Source: CAWFKW01 sp963816535 (GTDB lineage Bacteria > Bacteroidota > Ignavibacteria > Tepidaquicellales > OLB5). Taken from it: 64,000 bases of DNA. Shown here in pieces: positions 32,902 through 41,409 of the stretch. The notes beneath the pieces are model-generated. The model had not been told where the DNA came from, did no database searches, and worked only from the letters and a program-made list of their open reading frames with translations. A program made the position numbers and the translations under genes. Each line of letters begins with the position of its first letter. The stretch's first letter is position 1. Where the stretch lies: the NCBI GenBank assembly GCA_963816535.1, contig CAWFKW010000008.1, positions 62,001-126,000 of the forward strand. The letters run 5' to 3'.

Positions 32902-35900
32902 TTAATTATTTATAGTAGATGCAAACAGTTTCTCTATCTGGGTGAGTACCTTCTGCGGGGGCTTCTCGCCCAGCTCATCTGCATACCGATTCAACATCAG
33001 CGAATATTTCTCACGCGCTGAATTCAGCTTTTCTGTCTTTATAAGCGACCTGATGCCGGAAAGGTAGGCCATCTCATTCAAATTGTCATGCGACAGCAGG
33101 TTATCTGAAAAATGTATAACCTCATCGTGCAAATTGAATGCATAAAGCATACTTATGAGTTCTTCTGATATCGAGACAAATCCTCTTTTAAGCCTGGCGC
33201 GTAAATCTTCGCTCCATGGTTCATAGACCCCTTCAAGGAACTCGCCTTTATATAGTTCCACAGCCTTCTTTGCGTACCAAATCTTTTTTTCATGGTTCTT
33301 TTCAGATCTTGAGAGTTTGCAGTAATCCTCAAACCTGTTCAGGTCGATATCAATATTAAAGTCGGCGCTGAATTTCAGAGTCTTATCTTCGTATGTAAGA
33401 AAGTGGAGAGGGCCCAATACACCTTCATTAAGCTTGCTGTTCTTTTTTGCATGTCCTGATTCGCGTCCATTGCCGGCAGCGATCAAAATGTTATCTACCC
33501 TTAGCAATCCCCGGAGCCTTGAGACAAGCTGATGAAAGATATTATCTGCGCTATCCGGCGAAGTATCAGGGTAAAAAGCGTCTATTATCCTGTCTTTAGT
33601 CAGGCTTTGTTTGGAGCTTAGGAGCAAATATAAGAGGGCAAGCTTCCATTTCTTTTTTTTCCATTCGTTTTCATCGATCAGTTTTCCCCTGACATAAATT
33701 TCCGGCCCGCCGAAAGTAATTACGCTTACGTCGTAATAAAGCCTTAATTGATTCTCCCTGTTATTTTTAAGCGGATGTTCAGCCGCATGCAAACCGGATT
33801 TATCGATAACCGAATGCGCAATGTGTTTCACGAATTCCTTTTCAATGTTATTCGCTATAGCAAAATCGAATACCTCTCTTGAATCCATATATTCTCTTTG
33901 GAGATATGACAGGTATTCTTTGTCTTTTGCTTTATTCAGGCAATCAGCCAGGTATTTTTTGGCAGGGGAGCCCATTCCCCGCTTCATATAAAAATCAGCG
34001 AGGTGAAATGCCGCCTGATTGAGGTTATAATTAGACCCGTTATCTTCATAATAACGGAACACGTCAAGCAGAACTTCTTCTATGGATCCGATGGCCGCGC
34101 TGGTTTGCATGCTTATCCCCTGTTTCTTAAGAAGAAGCGCTTTCATGAATGCGTATTGGTTCCTCTCAAGCTTATTCTCATCGTCAATGTAACTGAAAGC
34201 TGATTCATAATATTCTTCAGCTTTGGCAAGTGAATTAAGGTAATAATAAGCGTCGGCAATGAGAACCCTGCTCAGGTAAATGTAATAATGATGATTAATC
34301 TTTATGGCTATGTTGTGCATTTCTTCCAGCAATGTGATTGCTCCAGGGTAATCTCCGAACTCAAAGCAGTAAGCCTGTTTAGCAAGCAAAAAAGCAATTT
34401 TAAAAATCGGTATTGGAATACGTTCTGCAAGTTCTCCTGCGTCTTCCAGAAATACGGCGGCCTTTTCGAAGCTGCCTGTCTGTGAACTGATCAACGCCAG
34501 ATTGCTTAACGTTTCAAGTTTGTCATCGGAGCTGAAGCTTCGTTTAACCACCCTTTCGTAATACGAAACAGCTCGTTTGTATTCACCCTTGATCAGGTAT
34601 ATATGACCGAATAAATTAAAAATGTCGGTTTGAATCTTTCTGATATTATTTTCAATGCAAATGGTAAGAGCTTCGTCAAGCAGTGTTAACGAATTGTCAT
34701 ATTGTGAATTCCTGTAATATGCGTATGAAAGCTTATATAAAAGCTCAGCTTTGTTTTCTGCATTTGTTTTCAGGTTCATTACATTCTTCAGTATCGTAAT
34801 TGCTTCCTTCACTTTTCCCAAACTCAGCAGGTTACCTGCCTTAGAGATTATGCACTTATACATCTGCTGCTCCAGACCATTTCTTTCGAACAAATCGATA
34901 GCCCTATCGCTATAGGCAAGAGATCCTTCAGCATCCCCCATATAATATTTCATGAGCAGCGATTTATAATACGATAAGTATGCATTCGAGGCGACCGTTT
35001 CTTCATTTATAGCGGATAACCATTTCCACAAAACATTAAGCATACCGCCATCATAGAAATCCATAAACTTCTCAATTATGATATTTACTGCAAATTCACG
35101 GTCGGCGCGTATAAGCCCGAAATTTACAGCTTTTTCATAATCTTTAATCTCCAGGTAATAACCTGATATGCCCGTTAACAGAGTGTCTATTTCTTTTTCA
35201 TTTTTTGTTTTGTGCAGCTTTGAAACAAGGAACTTCTTAAAAAGCAGCTGGTAGCTGTATATCATTTCGTAATCTTCATTCACCAAAACGGGACTTGCCT
35301 GGATGAAGATATTCTTGTTAAGAAGATCGTTTAAAATCTGCACGCTGTTATTGGCGCCCAAAAGCCTGTTAATGGCGCCGGCTGTAAAATCTTCCATCAA
35401 AGCCGTGCCAAGCAGAAAATTCTGAATTTCCTCGTCAAGGTTTTTGAAAATATCCTCGGCAAAGAAAGTGAAAATATCTTCCAATACTGATTCATTATAA
35501 ATTTTAAGCTTCGGGTATGCGCTGCCCCACGCCTGCAGAATAAGATGGATTCCGGTTATCCATCCCCCGGTGTTTGACTCCAAAGCTTCCAGTTCTTTTT
35601 CAGTGCAAGGCGTATGATATACTTTTTGCAGCAACTCGGCGGTTTCCCCGCGGCTAAACCTGAGGTCTTCGCCTTCGAGCTTAAATACTTTTCTCTTTGC
35701 CATTAACTGGCTCATGTTGATATTCGGAATATCGCGCGTAGTGATTACAATCTGCATGGTGGGAGGTATATTTTCCATTAACATGCTCATTAACGCTATC
35801 ATCCATTCAGAGCTTCCTATAACTCCCAAGTCGTCAAGTACGATGGTTATATTGTCTTTAAACAGATGCAGGAATTCGTTTGTAAAAGTGCCGACTATAT

Positions 35901-36276
35901 CATTGACAATGGTCTTCAGATGTTTGGCAACCTGGTAATTTTCGCGGCAAAATTCCAAAACCTCGGCGGTGTTCCTGCCGAATTCGCCGTTTAAGTTTTT
36001 AAGGGAGTCTATGAGATAATTCATAAAAGTATAAAGGTTGTTCATATCTACAGATACATGTACCCATGCAGAGCTTAGCCGGCGCTCGGTCAGAAAGTCA
36101 ACGATCAGCGTTGTTTTTCCAAACCCTGCCGGCGATGAAACCAAAATGAGGTTCTTATCTGAATTAAGTTCAAGAGCCTTGTGCAGCCGCGTTCTGTGTA
36201 CAGTTCCGGCAGGTAAATTTGGAGTCAGCGTCCGAACTTTTAAAATTGAAGCCAGTTGCCGCTTATCTAAGTTCAT
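32902..36276 (-). CDS. MalT-like STAND ATPase transcription regulator with TPR and BTAD-type C-terminus
   Basis: A 1124-residue regulator. The N-terminal STAND/NOD ATPase (about 15-330) has the P-loop SSPAGFGKTT (47-56), Walker B 'ITIVLDDLGVI' and the sensor 'MQIVITTRDIP', all as in MalT. A helical TPR region follows (about 370-830) with repeats such as 'YKRAVSYYERVVKR' and 'LAKAEEYYESAFSYI'. Instead of a LuxR helix-turn-helix, the end (about 860-1120) looks like an OmpR/SARP-type winged helix plus bacterial transcriptional activation domain: 'KLALLYLLLSSKQSLTKDRIIDAFYPDTSPDSADNIFHQLVSRLRGLL', then 'DINRFEDYCKL' and 'YKGEFLEGVYEPWSEDLRARL'. It would respond to a ligand. It is divergent from the sorting-domain/propeller unit at 36538-38608. 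Confidence 0.85.
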   Translation of the reverse strand: MNLDKRQLASILKVRTLTPNLPAGTVHRTRLHKALELNSDKNLILVSSPAGFGKTTLIVDFLTERRLSSAWVHVSVDMNNLYTFMNYLIDSLKNLNGEFGRNTAEVLEFCRENYQVAKHLKTIVNDIVGTFTNEFLHLFKDNITIVLDDLGVIGSSEWMIALMSMLMENIPPTMQIVITTRDIPNINMSQLMAKRKVFKLEGEDLRFSRGETAELLQKVYHTPCTEKELEALESNTGGWITGIHLILQAWGSAYPKLKIYNESVLEDIFTFFAEDIFKNLDEEIQNFLLGTALMEDFTAGAINRLLGANNSVQILNDLLNKNIFIQASPVLVNEDYEMIYSYQLLFKKFLVSKLHKTKNEKEIDTLLTGISGYYLEIKDYEKAVNFGLIRADREFAVNIIIEKFMDFYDGGMLNVLWKWLSAINEETVASNAYLSYYKSLLMKYYMGDAEGSLAYSDRAIDLFERNGLEQQMYKCIISKAGNLLSLGKVKEAITILKNVMNLKTNAENKAELLYKLSYAYYRNSQYDNSLTLLDEALTICIENNIRKIQTDIFNLFGHIYLIKGEYKRAVSYYERVVKRSFSSDDKLETLSNLALISSQTGSFEKAAVFLEDAGELAERIPIPIFKIAFLLAKQAYCFEFGDYPGAITLLEEMHNIAIKINHHYYIYLSRVLIADAYYYLNSLAKAEEYYESAFSYIDDENKLERNQYAFMKALLLKKQGISMQTSAAIGSIEEVLLDVFRYYEDNGSNYNLNQAAFHLADFYMKRGMGSPAKKYLADCLNKAKDKEYLSYLQREYMDSREVFDFAIANNIEKEFVKHIAHSVIDKSGLHAAEHPLKNNRENQLRLYYDVSVITFGGPEIYVRGKLIDENEWKKKKWKLALLYLLLSSKQSLTKDRIIDAFYPDTSPDSADNIFHQLVSRLRGLLRVDNILIAAGNGRESGHAKKNSKLNEGVLGPLHFLTYEDKTLKFSADFNIDIDLNRFEDYCKLSRSEKNHEKKIWYAKKAVELYKGEFLEGVYEPWSEDLRARLKRGFVSISEELISMLYAFNLHDEVIHFSDNLLSHDNLNEMAYLSGIRSLIKTEKLNSAREKYSLMLNRYADELGEKPPQKVLTQIEKLFASTINN

Positions 36277-36464
36277 ATTTGATGATTGTGTTGAATAACA
36301 CTTTCTTTTGCAATAATAAACATTGCCGCTAAAAGTTCAATTACCTATTTTACGGTATATAAACTTGAGATTAAAATACAAATTTTGAATCACTTTGAGC
36401 GCTCATTTTTATGCGTATAAGGTATTACAAAACAATATTTTAAAAATTATTTTCAATTTTGAAC

Positions 36465-36537
36465 AAATTGGGTAAGGTATCAGGTAAGGTTGAAATAGTA
36501 TGTTTGTATCACAAGAAAAAAGAAAGGGTATACAAAC
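36465..36537 (+). promoter_or_regulatory. Candidate operator and leader hairpin of the sorting-domain/propeller unit
   Basis: GGTAAGG occurs twice with a 12-base period (36471-36477 and 36483-36489), as expected of a helically phased activator site. Downstream, GTTTGTAT (36502-36509) and ATACAAAC (36530-36537) form a perfect 8-bp inverted repeat that ends at the ATG. The purine-rich AGAAAGGG, the likely ribosome binding site, lies in its loop. Binding of the divergent STAND regulator is an inference from position. Confidence 0.4.
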
Positions 36538-36930
36538 ATGAAAATTTTATATCATTATAACACGATGCAGGCTTTTTCGACAAGTCCCGGGATAGTTGAT
36601 GAACAAAGCTTCATGAACCAAATAAATACCGTTCAAAAGCCATCTTCGTACAGACTTTATCAGAACTTTCCGCAGACATTTTACAAAGTGACCAGGATCG
36701 GATTCGACATCCCTGAGAAAACAAAAGTAAAGATCGGCATTTACGACGTTTTTGGAAAAGAGATCTGCATACTTGTTGACGAAGTACTCAAAGCCGGAAA
36801 CTATGAAGCAGTATTTGATGCGGCGTCATTCAAACTGGGCCCGGGATTGTTAATGTATAAGATAAAGACAGAAGATTTCGCGGATACAAAGAAAATGTTT
36901 TTACTTAAAGAAAATAATTGTTTATCATAA
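36538..36930 (+). CDS. Orphan T9SS-sorting-domain-like protein without signal peptide
   Basis: This 130-residue protein consists almost entirely of a T9SS C-terminal sorting-domain fold (about 40-125): 'YRLYQNFPQTFYK' at the usual YPNPFNP position, 'VTRIGFDIPEKTKVKIGIYDVFGKEICILVDE', 'AGNYEAVFDAASF' and a final 'KKMFLLK'. It has no signal peptide (starts MKILYHYNTMQAFST), so it should stay in the cytoplasm unless the start is misassigned. The NPFNP core is replaced by PQTFYK. It ends 10 bases before a propeller gene whose protein has an intact sorting domain. Alternatives are a truncated gene or a regulatory decoy; I cannot choose. Confidence 0.7.
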   Translation: MKILYHYNTMQAFSTSPGIVDEQSFMNQINTVQKPSSYRLYQNFPQTFYKVTRIGFDIPEKTKVKIGIYDVFGKEICILVDEVLKAGNYEAVFDAASFKLGPGLLMYKIKTEDFADTKKMFLLKENNCLS

Positions 36931-36940
36931 ACCTGAGAAT

Positions 36941-38608
36941 ATGAACATGAAAAACGTAAGATATTTTATGATTGGATTAATATTTATAGCATGTATAGTG
37001 CGAAATGCCGACCTCTACAGCCAGAACATTCAATGGACAGCGCGACTGAACGGAAACGCCGACAGTATCGACGTTGCAAAGGCCATTGCCATTGATAACC
37101 AGGGTAACGTTTATGTAACAGGGTACAGCACGGAGCTTTTGTTATTGACAGACATAGTGACCGTGAAATACAGTCCATCAGGGGCGACGCTTTGGACATC
37201 ATCATACGGAGGACTTCTTTATGATGAAGGCGATGCAATAACGCTGGACGATACCCAGTTTGTATATGTAGCCGGATTCACAAACAGGCTGTTAAACCTG
37301 CTGGGCGATTATGTTGTGATCAAGTATAATGCGGCCACCGGCGATACAGTTTGGGTAAGAACATATGACGGAAGCGCGCACGGTCTGGATTACGCAACGT
37401 CACTCGCACTTGATAGCCAGCATAATATATATGTAACCGGCTCCGCCACCATGAACGGCCTCGTGCTTGGAAATATTGACTACGTTACTTTAAAATACGA
37501 TATAAACGGAAATCTTCTATGGACTGCGGATTATGACGGGCCCGCCCGCAGTGAAGACGATGCATACAAAGTAAAAGTAGACGGCCTTAATAATGTAATT
37601 GTTACAGGCTACAGTAAGAACGGATTGCTAGGTACAGGCGATTACGCTACTGTAAAGTATAACCAAAACGGCGCTCAATTATGGGCGGAGCGCTATGACG
37701 GTCCGGGACATGGCGATGACATTGCACATGACGTTGCAATTGACAATGCGAATAACGTTTTTGTGACAGGCGAAAGCCAGGGAAGCTCGTCAGGTTTGGA
37801 TTACGCTACAATAAAATACAACTCATCCGGAGTTCAGCAATGGGTTGCAAGATATAACGGACCGGGGAACGGAGAAGACAGGGCCTATGCAATAGTTGTT
37901 GATAACACCGATAGCCCGGTTATCACAGGTGAAAGCGTTGGAACAGGCTCCCTGCATGATTACGCTACCGTAAAATACGACCAGAACGGGAACCAACAAT
38001 GGGCCTCAAGATATAACGGGCCGGGGAACGGAGAAGACAGGGCTTATGCGATTGTTGTTGACAACACCGATAACGTTTTTGTTACGGGAGAAAGCGGCGG
38101 GAACAACTCGGGACAGGACTATGCAACCGTAAAATACAACAACTCAGGGAGCCAGCAATGGGCGGTAATTTACAACGGACCGGGCAACAGTACAGACAGG
38201 GCTTACGCTATAGTGGTAGATAATACAGATAATGTATATGTGACAGGAACCAGTCAGCACAGCTCACTTTTGAGTTCAGAGGACTATTTAACGATAAAAT
38301 ATGCCGACCCGCTTGCAGTAACTCCTGTTTCAAATGAGACTCCAGCAAAGTTCAATTTGTACCAGAATTATCCGAACCCATTTAATCCGGTTACCACTAT
38401 TAAAGTGGATATTGCCCGCGAATCGGACGTGAGCATTGAGTTGTATGACATTCTTGGCAACAAGATCAGGGGGCTGATAAAGAAAAATCTCCACCCCGGA
38501 TCATATGAGATATCGCTCGACGCTGAAAATCTGCCAAGCGGAATTTATATATACAGAATGACCTCTGACGCTTATACGGAATCGAAAAAAATGATTTTGC
38601 TGAAATAG
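36941..38608 (+). CDS. Secreted SBBP beta-propeller protein with T9SS sorting domain
   Basis: A 555-residue exported protein (signal MIGLIFIACIVRNADLYSQ). Eight SBBP-type blades follow, each with 'D.A.AI.(V/I)D...NVYVTG.S' and 'DYATVKY...G..QW'; the last three are very similar (DRAYAIVVDNTDNVFVTGES), with a DNA period of 159 bp (53 codons). The C-terminus is a T9SS sorting domain (YQNYPNPFNPVT, 'IELYDILGNKIRGL', ending KKMILLK). Probably a surface-attached propeller for binding. It follows the orphan sorting-domain gene and precedes a terminator. ATG at 36941 (MNMKN) or 36947 are equivalent. Confidence 0.88.
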   Translation: MNMKNVRYFMIGLIFIACIVRNADLYSQNIQWTARLNGNADSIDVAKAIAIDNQGNVYVTGYSTELLLLTDIVTVKYSPSGATLWTSSYGGLLYDEGDAITLDDTQFVYVAGFTNRLLNLLGDYVVIKYNAATGDTVWVRTYDGSAHGLDYATSLALDSQHNIYVTGSATMNGLVLGNIDYVTLKYDINGNLLWTADYDGPARSEDDAYKVKVDGLNNVIVTGYSKNGLLGTGDYATVKYNQNGAQLWAERYDGPGHGDDIAHDVAIDNANNVFVTGESQGSSSGLDYATIKYNSSGVQQWVARYNGPGNGEDRAYAIVVDNTDSPVITGESVGTGSLHDYATVKYDQNGNQQWASRYNGPGNGEDRAYAIVVDNTDNVFVTGESGGNNSGQDYATVKYNNSGSQQWAVIYNGPGNSTDRAYAIVVDNTDNVYVTGTSQHSSLLSSEDYLTIKYADPLAVTPVSNETPAKFNLYQNYPNPFNPVTTIKVDIARESDVSIELYDILGNKIRGLIKKNLHPGSYEISLDAENLPSGIYIYRMTSDAYTESKKMILLK

Positions 38609-38635
38609 TTCCGTTCCAATTTACATCATCCCCCT

Positions 38636-38667
38636 AACCCGTCCGGTAATGCCGGGCGGGTTTCTCT
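38636..38667 (+). terminator. Rho-independent terminator
   Basis: AACCCGtCCGG and CCGGgCGGGTT form a strong stem (38636-38662) with a 4-6-base loop, followed by TTCTCTT. It lies 27 bases after the propeller gene. Confidence 0.8.
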
Positions 38668-38773
38668 TAAGATTCAATTTATTAATCTAATTTCATGAGA
38701 TTGTTTATGTAGCTATGGTTATCTATATTTGATATATGATTTTCGATTTATTCATTAAACTATTGATGTTATA

Positions 38774-39697
38774 ATGAAATCCGGCTCTGCCGACCGCTCA
38801 TTTCTTAAACAATTTGCATGGCTTTCGGTCGCCGCCGCTATTTTTACAATTATATTTAAAACGGCGGCATATTTGCTCACTAATTCCGTCGGCCTTCTGT
38901 CGGATGCCATGGAATCTATTGTCAATTTGATTGGCGCTATTATGGCATTATCAATGCTGAGTATTGCCGCAAAACCTGCCGATGATGATCATACGTACGG
39001 ACACAGCAAAGCCGAATATTTTTCTTCAGGAGTGGAGGGCTCGCTTATAGTTGTTGCGGCTGTTTGTATAGGCGTTTTCTCCTTGCTGAGGTTACTATCT
39101 CCCGAGCCGCTCGAAAAAATAGGGCTTGGGTTAAGCGTTTCGGTTGCGGCATCTTTAGTAAATCTTGCTGTAGCGCTCATATTGTTTAAGGCGGCAAAAC
39201 GGCATGATTCAATTACGCTTGAAGCAAACGCCAAACATCTAATGACAGATGTATGGACTTCTGCAGGCGTACTCGTCGGTGTGGGGGCGGTAGCGCTCAG
39301 CGGTTTGCAGCAGCTTGACCCCGTAATTGCGCTGATAGTCTCGGTAAATATCATCTGGGCCGGATTCAAGATACTCAGGCAATCAGTTCTGGGACTTATG
39401 GATACCACAATTCCACAGGGTGAACTTGACACTCTTAAAGAGATACTTGATTCTTATGCAAAAGAAAATATTCAGTTTCATGCCTTGCGTACAAGGCAGG
39501 CCGGCGCAAGACGTTTTGTTTCATTTCATGTAATTGTTCCGGGTGAATGGACTGTAAACGAGGGGCATCACTTACTGGAAAAACTGGAGGGTGAGATAAG
39601 AAGGAAAATGCCCAACGTAAATGTGCTTACTCACCTTGAATCGCTTAGCGACCCCGCCTCATGGGATGATATTGATCTTGACAGAAACGATATTTAG
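38774..39697 (+). CDS. Cation diffusion facilitator (zinc/iron efflux) transporter
   Basis: A 307-residue CDF protein with six membrane helices. Metal-site motifs are 'GLLSDAMESIVN' (helix 2), 'DDDHTYGHSKAEYFSS' (the family DD-x-H-x-YG-H loop) and 'EANAKHLMTDVWTSAGVLVG' (HxxxD, helix 5). The C-terminal ferredoxin-like domain (about 215-300) has 'HALRTRQAGARRFVSFHVIVPG' and 'EGHHLLEKLEGEIRRKMPNVNVLTHLES'. It exports divalent metal in exchange for protons at the inner membrane. Ends 4 bases into the convergent trmO stop. Confidence 0.92.
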   Translation: MKSGSADRSFLKQFAWLSVAAAIFTIIFKTAAYLLTNSVGLLSDAMESIVNLIGAIMALSMLSIAAKPADDDHTYGHSKAEYFSSGVEGSLIVVAAVCIGVFSLLRLLSPEPLEKIGLGLSVSVAASLVNLAVALILFKAAKRHDSITLEANAKHLMTDVWTSAGVLVGVGAVALSGLQQLDPVIALIVSVNIIWAGFKILRQSVLGLMDTTIPQGELDTLKEILDSYAKENIQFHALRTRQAGARRFVSFHVIVPGEWTVNEGHHLLEKLEGEIRRKMPNVNVLTHLESLSDPASWDDIDLDRNDI

Positions 39698-40179
39698 ATA
39701 TTAGTCTTCCAGTAATTGACCATTAGCTCCGAGGCCCATCTTGGCTGCCTTATATGGCCTTGAGGAAGAAATTCTTTTATAACAGGTTTTATATCAAGAA
39801 CGGGAGTCCCTTCAATTGCATCCAGCCCTTTTACAAATAAAGTTTTGTGTACAACTTTGATCAACTCAACAACAGAAAGCCCTATCCTGTTCGGGCGGTT
39901 CTTCCCTCTTTGAGCGAATATTCCTGCGGCAGGCCAATCCGTATTATTTCGGGGATGGCTTGCCCCGGTTTTTATTTTTGACGGATTCACAAGGTGAAAA
40001 TAAAATATTATTTCAAGATTTGAGAATTCTTCAATTCCTTTAAATGAATCCTCCGTGAATTTTTCATTTAAGACAATTTCCGAAACTACTCCTCCCCAAA
40101 AATCATCTGAAATTTCTTTTCTTGAATTTCTGACCGAGGCTATCGGTTCCAAAGTAATTTTCTCTGAGCTCTCTATCAT
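39694..40179 (-). CDS. trmO: tRNA (t6A37)-N6-methyltransferase TrmO/TsaA family
   Basis: The 161-residue protein shows the TrmO (YaeB/VirR) signature: 'LEIIFYFHLV', 'GIFAQRGKNRPNRIGLSVVELI' and 'LFVKGLDAIEGTPVLDIKP'. The fold is a SAM-dependent beta-barrel methyltransferase that modifies N6-threonylcarbamoyladenosine in tRNA-Thr; shorter members as here often lack the C-terminal extension, and some act on other substrates. Standalone gene, converging with the CDF transporter gene. Confidence 0.88.
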   Translation of the reverse strand: MIESSEKITLEPIASVRNSRKEISDDFWGGVVSEIVLNEKFTEDSFKGIEEFSNLEIIFYFHLVNPSKIKTGASHPRNNTDWPAAGIFAQRGKNRPNRIGLSVVELIKVVHKTLFVKGLDAIEGTPVLDIKPVIKEFLPQGHIRQPRWASELMVNYWKTNI

Positions 40180-40205
40180 TGTTTATTTTGTTTTGATTGA
40201 GTGAA

Positions 40206-40241
40206 AATAAAAAAGACTATTTTGATATTACTCAAAATAGC
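40206..40241 (-). terminator. Terminator of the small membrane protein gene
   Basis: CTATTTTG (40217-40224) and CAAAATAG (40233-40240) pair perfectly and on the minus strand are followed by CTTTTTTATTTT. It lies between the 40263 stop and the trmO start. Confidence 0.8.
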
Positions 40242-40262
40242 CTGAGAAGAATCAAAATTAGT

Positions 40263-40847
40263 TCACGGAAACATGTCATGGTCCTTCATAATAAACTTCA
40301 GTTCCTTTGACTTCGTAAACGAATTAAGCTTTGAAAGATCATAGTCATCGATATTCCTGAACAGCAAACCCACTACCCCTCCTATTACAGCGCATGGCAA
40401 TGTGAGAACAAGCACGGTTCCTATCGCAGCGTCTTTGGGTAAAAAAGATTTCTTCTTTGTACCGTTAAAAATTTCATAATACACCAACCCGCCAACAAAT
40501 CCGGCTACCGCCCCTATTGCAGCTCCGGTCCACATGTACGTACCCACGTCAAACTTCACATTTGCAACCTTTTCAACGTTTATGATCCTGAAATTGCCGC
40601 TATCAGATGTAACCAAAAGCAGATTATCGTGAAGCCCAACCATACGCGTCTGTGTAAGCGTCTTACCATTCGTAAGTTTTATTTCACAGAGTTTGGTTTG
40701 AGAGCTCAAATTTACTGCTGTAAACAGCAGGAAAAGCAATATTAATAATTGTCTAAACAATCGCAAATTCAATAATCTTAATTGGTAATGCAATATGATA
40801 AATTCATTGGATTTATTCAACATATTCACAAAAGCTCTAAAAATCAC
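40263..40847 (-). CDS. Exported small membrane protein, unknown function
   Basis: This 194-residue ORF has a signal-like hydrophobic segment (about 30-48, QLLILLFLLFTAVNLSSQ). A small beta-rich part follows, like a LSM/SH3-type plug (CEIKLTNGKTLTQTRMVGLHDNLLLVTSDS), and then two glycine-rich helices (WTGAAIGAVAGFVGGLVYYE and AAIGTVLVLTLPCAVIGGVVGLLF). The upstream GTG at 40847 has AAGGGA before it; an internal ATG at 40823 is also possible. No family recognised. Followed by a clear terminator. Confidence 0.65.
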   Translation of the reverse strand: MIFRAFVNMLNKSNEFIILHYQLRLLNLRLFRQLLILLFLLFTAVNLSSQTKLCEIKLTNGKTLTQTRMVGLHDNLLLVTSDSGNFRIINVEKVANVKFDVGTYMWTGAAIGAVAGFVGGLVYYEIFNGTKKKSFLPKDAAIGTVLVLTLPCAVIGGVVGLLFRNIDDYDLSKLNSFTKSKELKFIMKDHDMFP

Positions 40848-40896
40848 AGTTCCCTTCTAGCGTAATTATTATCTGAGCGTGAACTCTGAATTCAAA

Positions 40897-41409
40897 TTAA
40901 CTATATTCAAAAGAAGCTAGTGCGTTCTTTTCAATCTTTATCCGGCGGATAAGCAAAGCGATGTTCAGAACGCTGAATGCAACTGCTGTAATATAGCATG
41001 AAAATATCAAAGGTATCGCAGCTATTTCAGTAATAACCGCAATGTAATTGGGATGTGAAAGAAATCTATATGGCCCTTTCTTAATTAACGCGGCGCCCTT
41101 CAAGACAATGATCCTTGTGTTCCAGAACTTACCCAGCGAAGTTATGGACCAATATCTGAGCGCCTGCGCGGCAAGGAAGAGCCCGATAAAAGGATAGAAA
41201 AAAACGTTAACTTGCGGCCGAAGCGCCAGCTTTTCGGTTATCAATGAAATGAAGAACAAAATGTGCATAAGAACGATAACATTATACCCGCCTTTGTCAA
41301 TTTCAACCGCTCCCCTTTCTTTGAGCGCCCCGGCGTTACGCCGCGCAATTATCAATTCGAATCCCCTTTGAAACGCTATAAACAGAATAAATACCGGAAA
41401 GAAGATCAT
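40897..41409 (-). CDS. ICMT-like methyltransferase, BpsB-type partner of the type III PKS
   Basis: The 170-residue integral membrane protein belongs to the isoprenylcysteine carboxyl methyltransferase-like family (compare BpsB). It has about four hydrophobic segments, 'PYRFLSHPNYIAVITEIAAIPL' (the HPNY/HP-x-Y signature), and a C-terminal RIKIEKNALASF tail. It overlaps the upstream type III polyketide synthase gene by 4 bases (ATGA), the same pairing as Bacillus bpsA-bpsB, where the methyltransferase methylates the PKS product (alkylpyrone). Translational coupling is expected. Confidence 0.88.
   Translation of the reverse strand: MIFFPVFILFIAFQRGFELIIARRNAGALKERGAVEIDKGGYNVIVLMHILFFISLITEKLALRPQVNVFFYPFIGLFLAAQALRYWSITSLGKFWNTRIIVLKGAALIKKGPYRFLSHPNYIAVITEIAAIPLIFSCYITAVAFSVLNIALLIRRIKIEKNALASFEYS

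Noticed and set aside
37850..38260. Possible CRISPR-like regular repeats
   Set aside because: The repeats are in-frame propeller blades of 159 bp within a coding gene and have no spacers.
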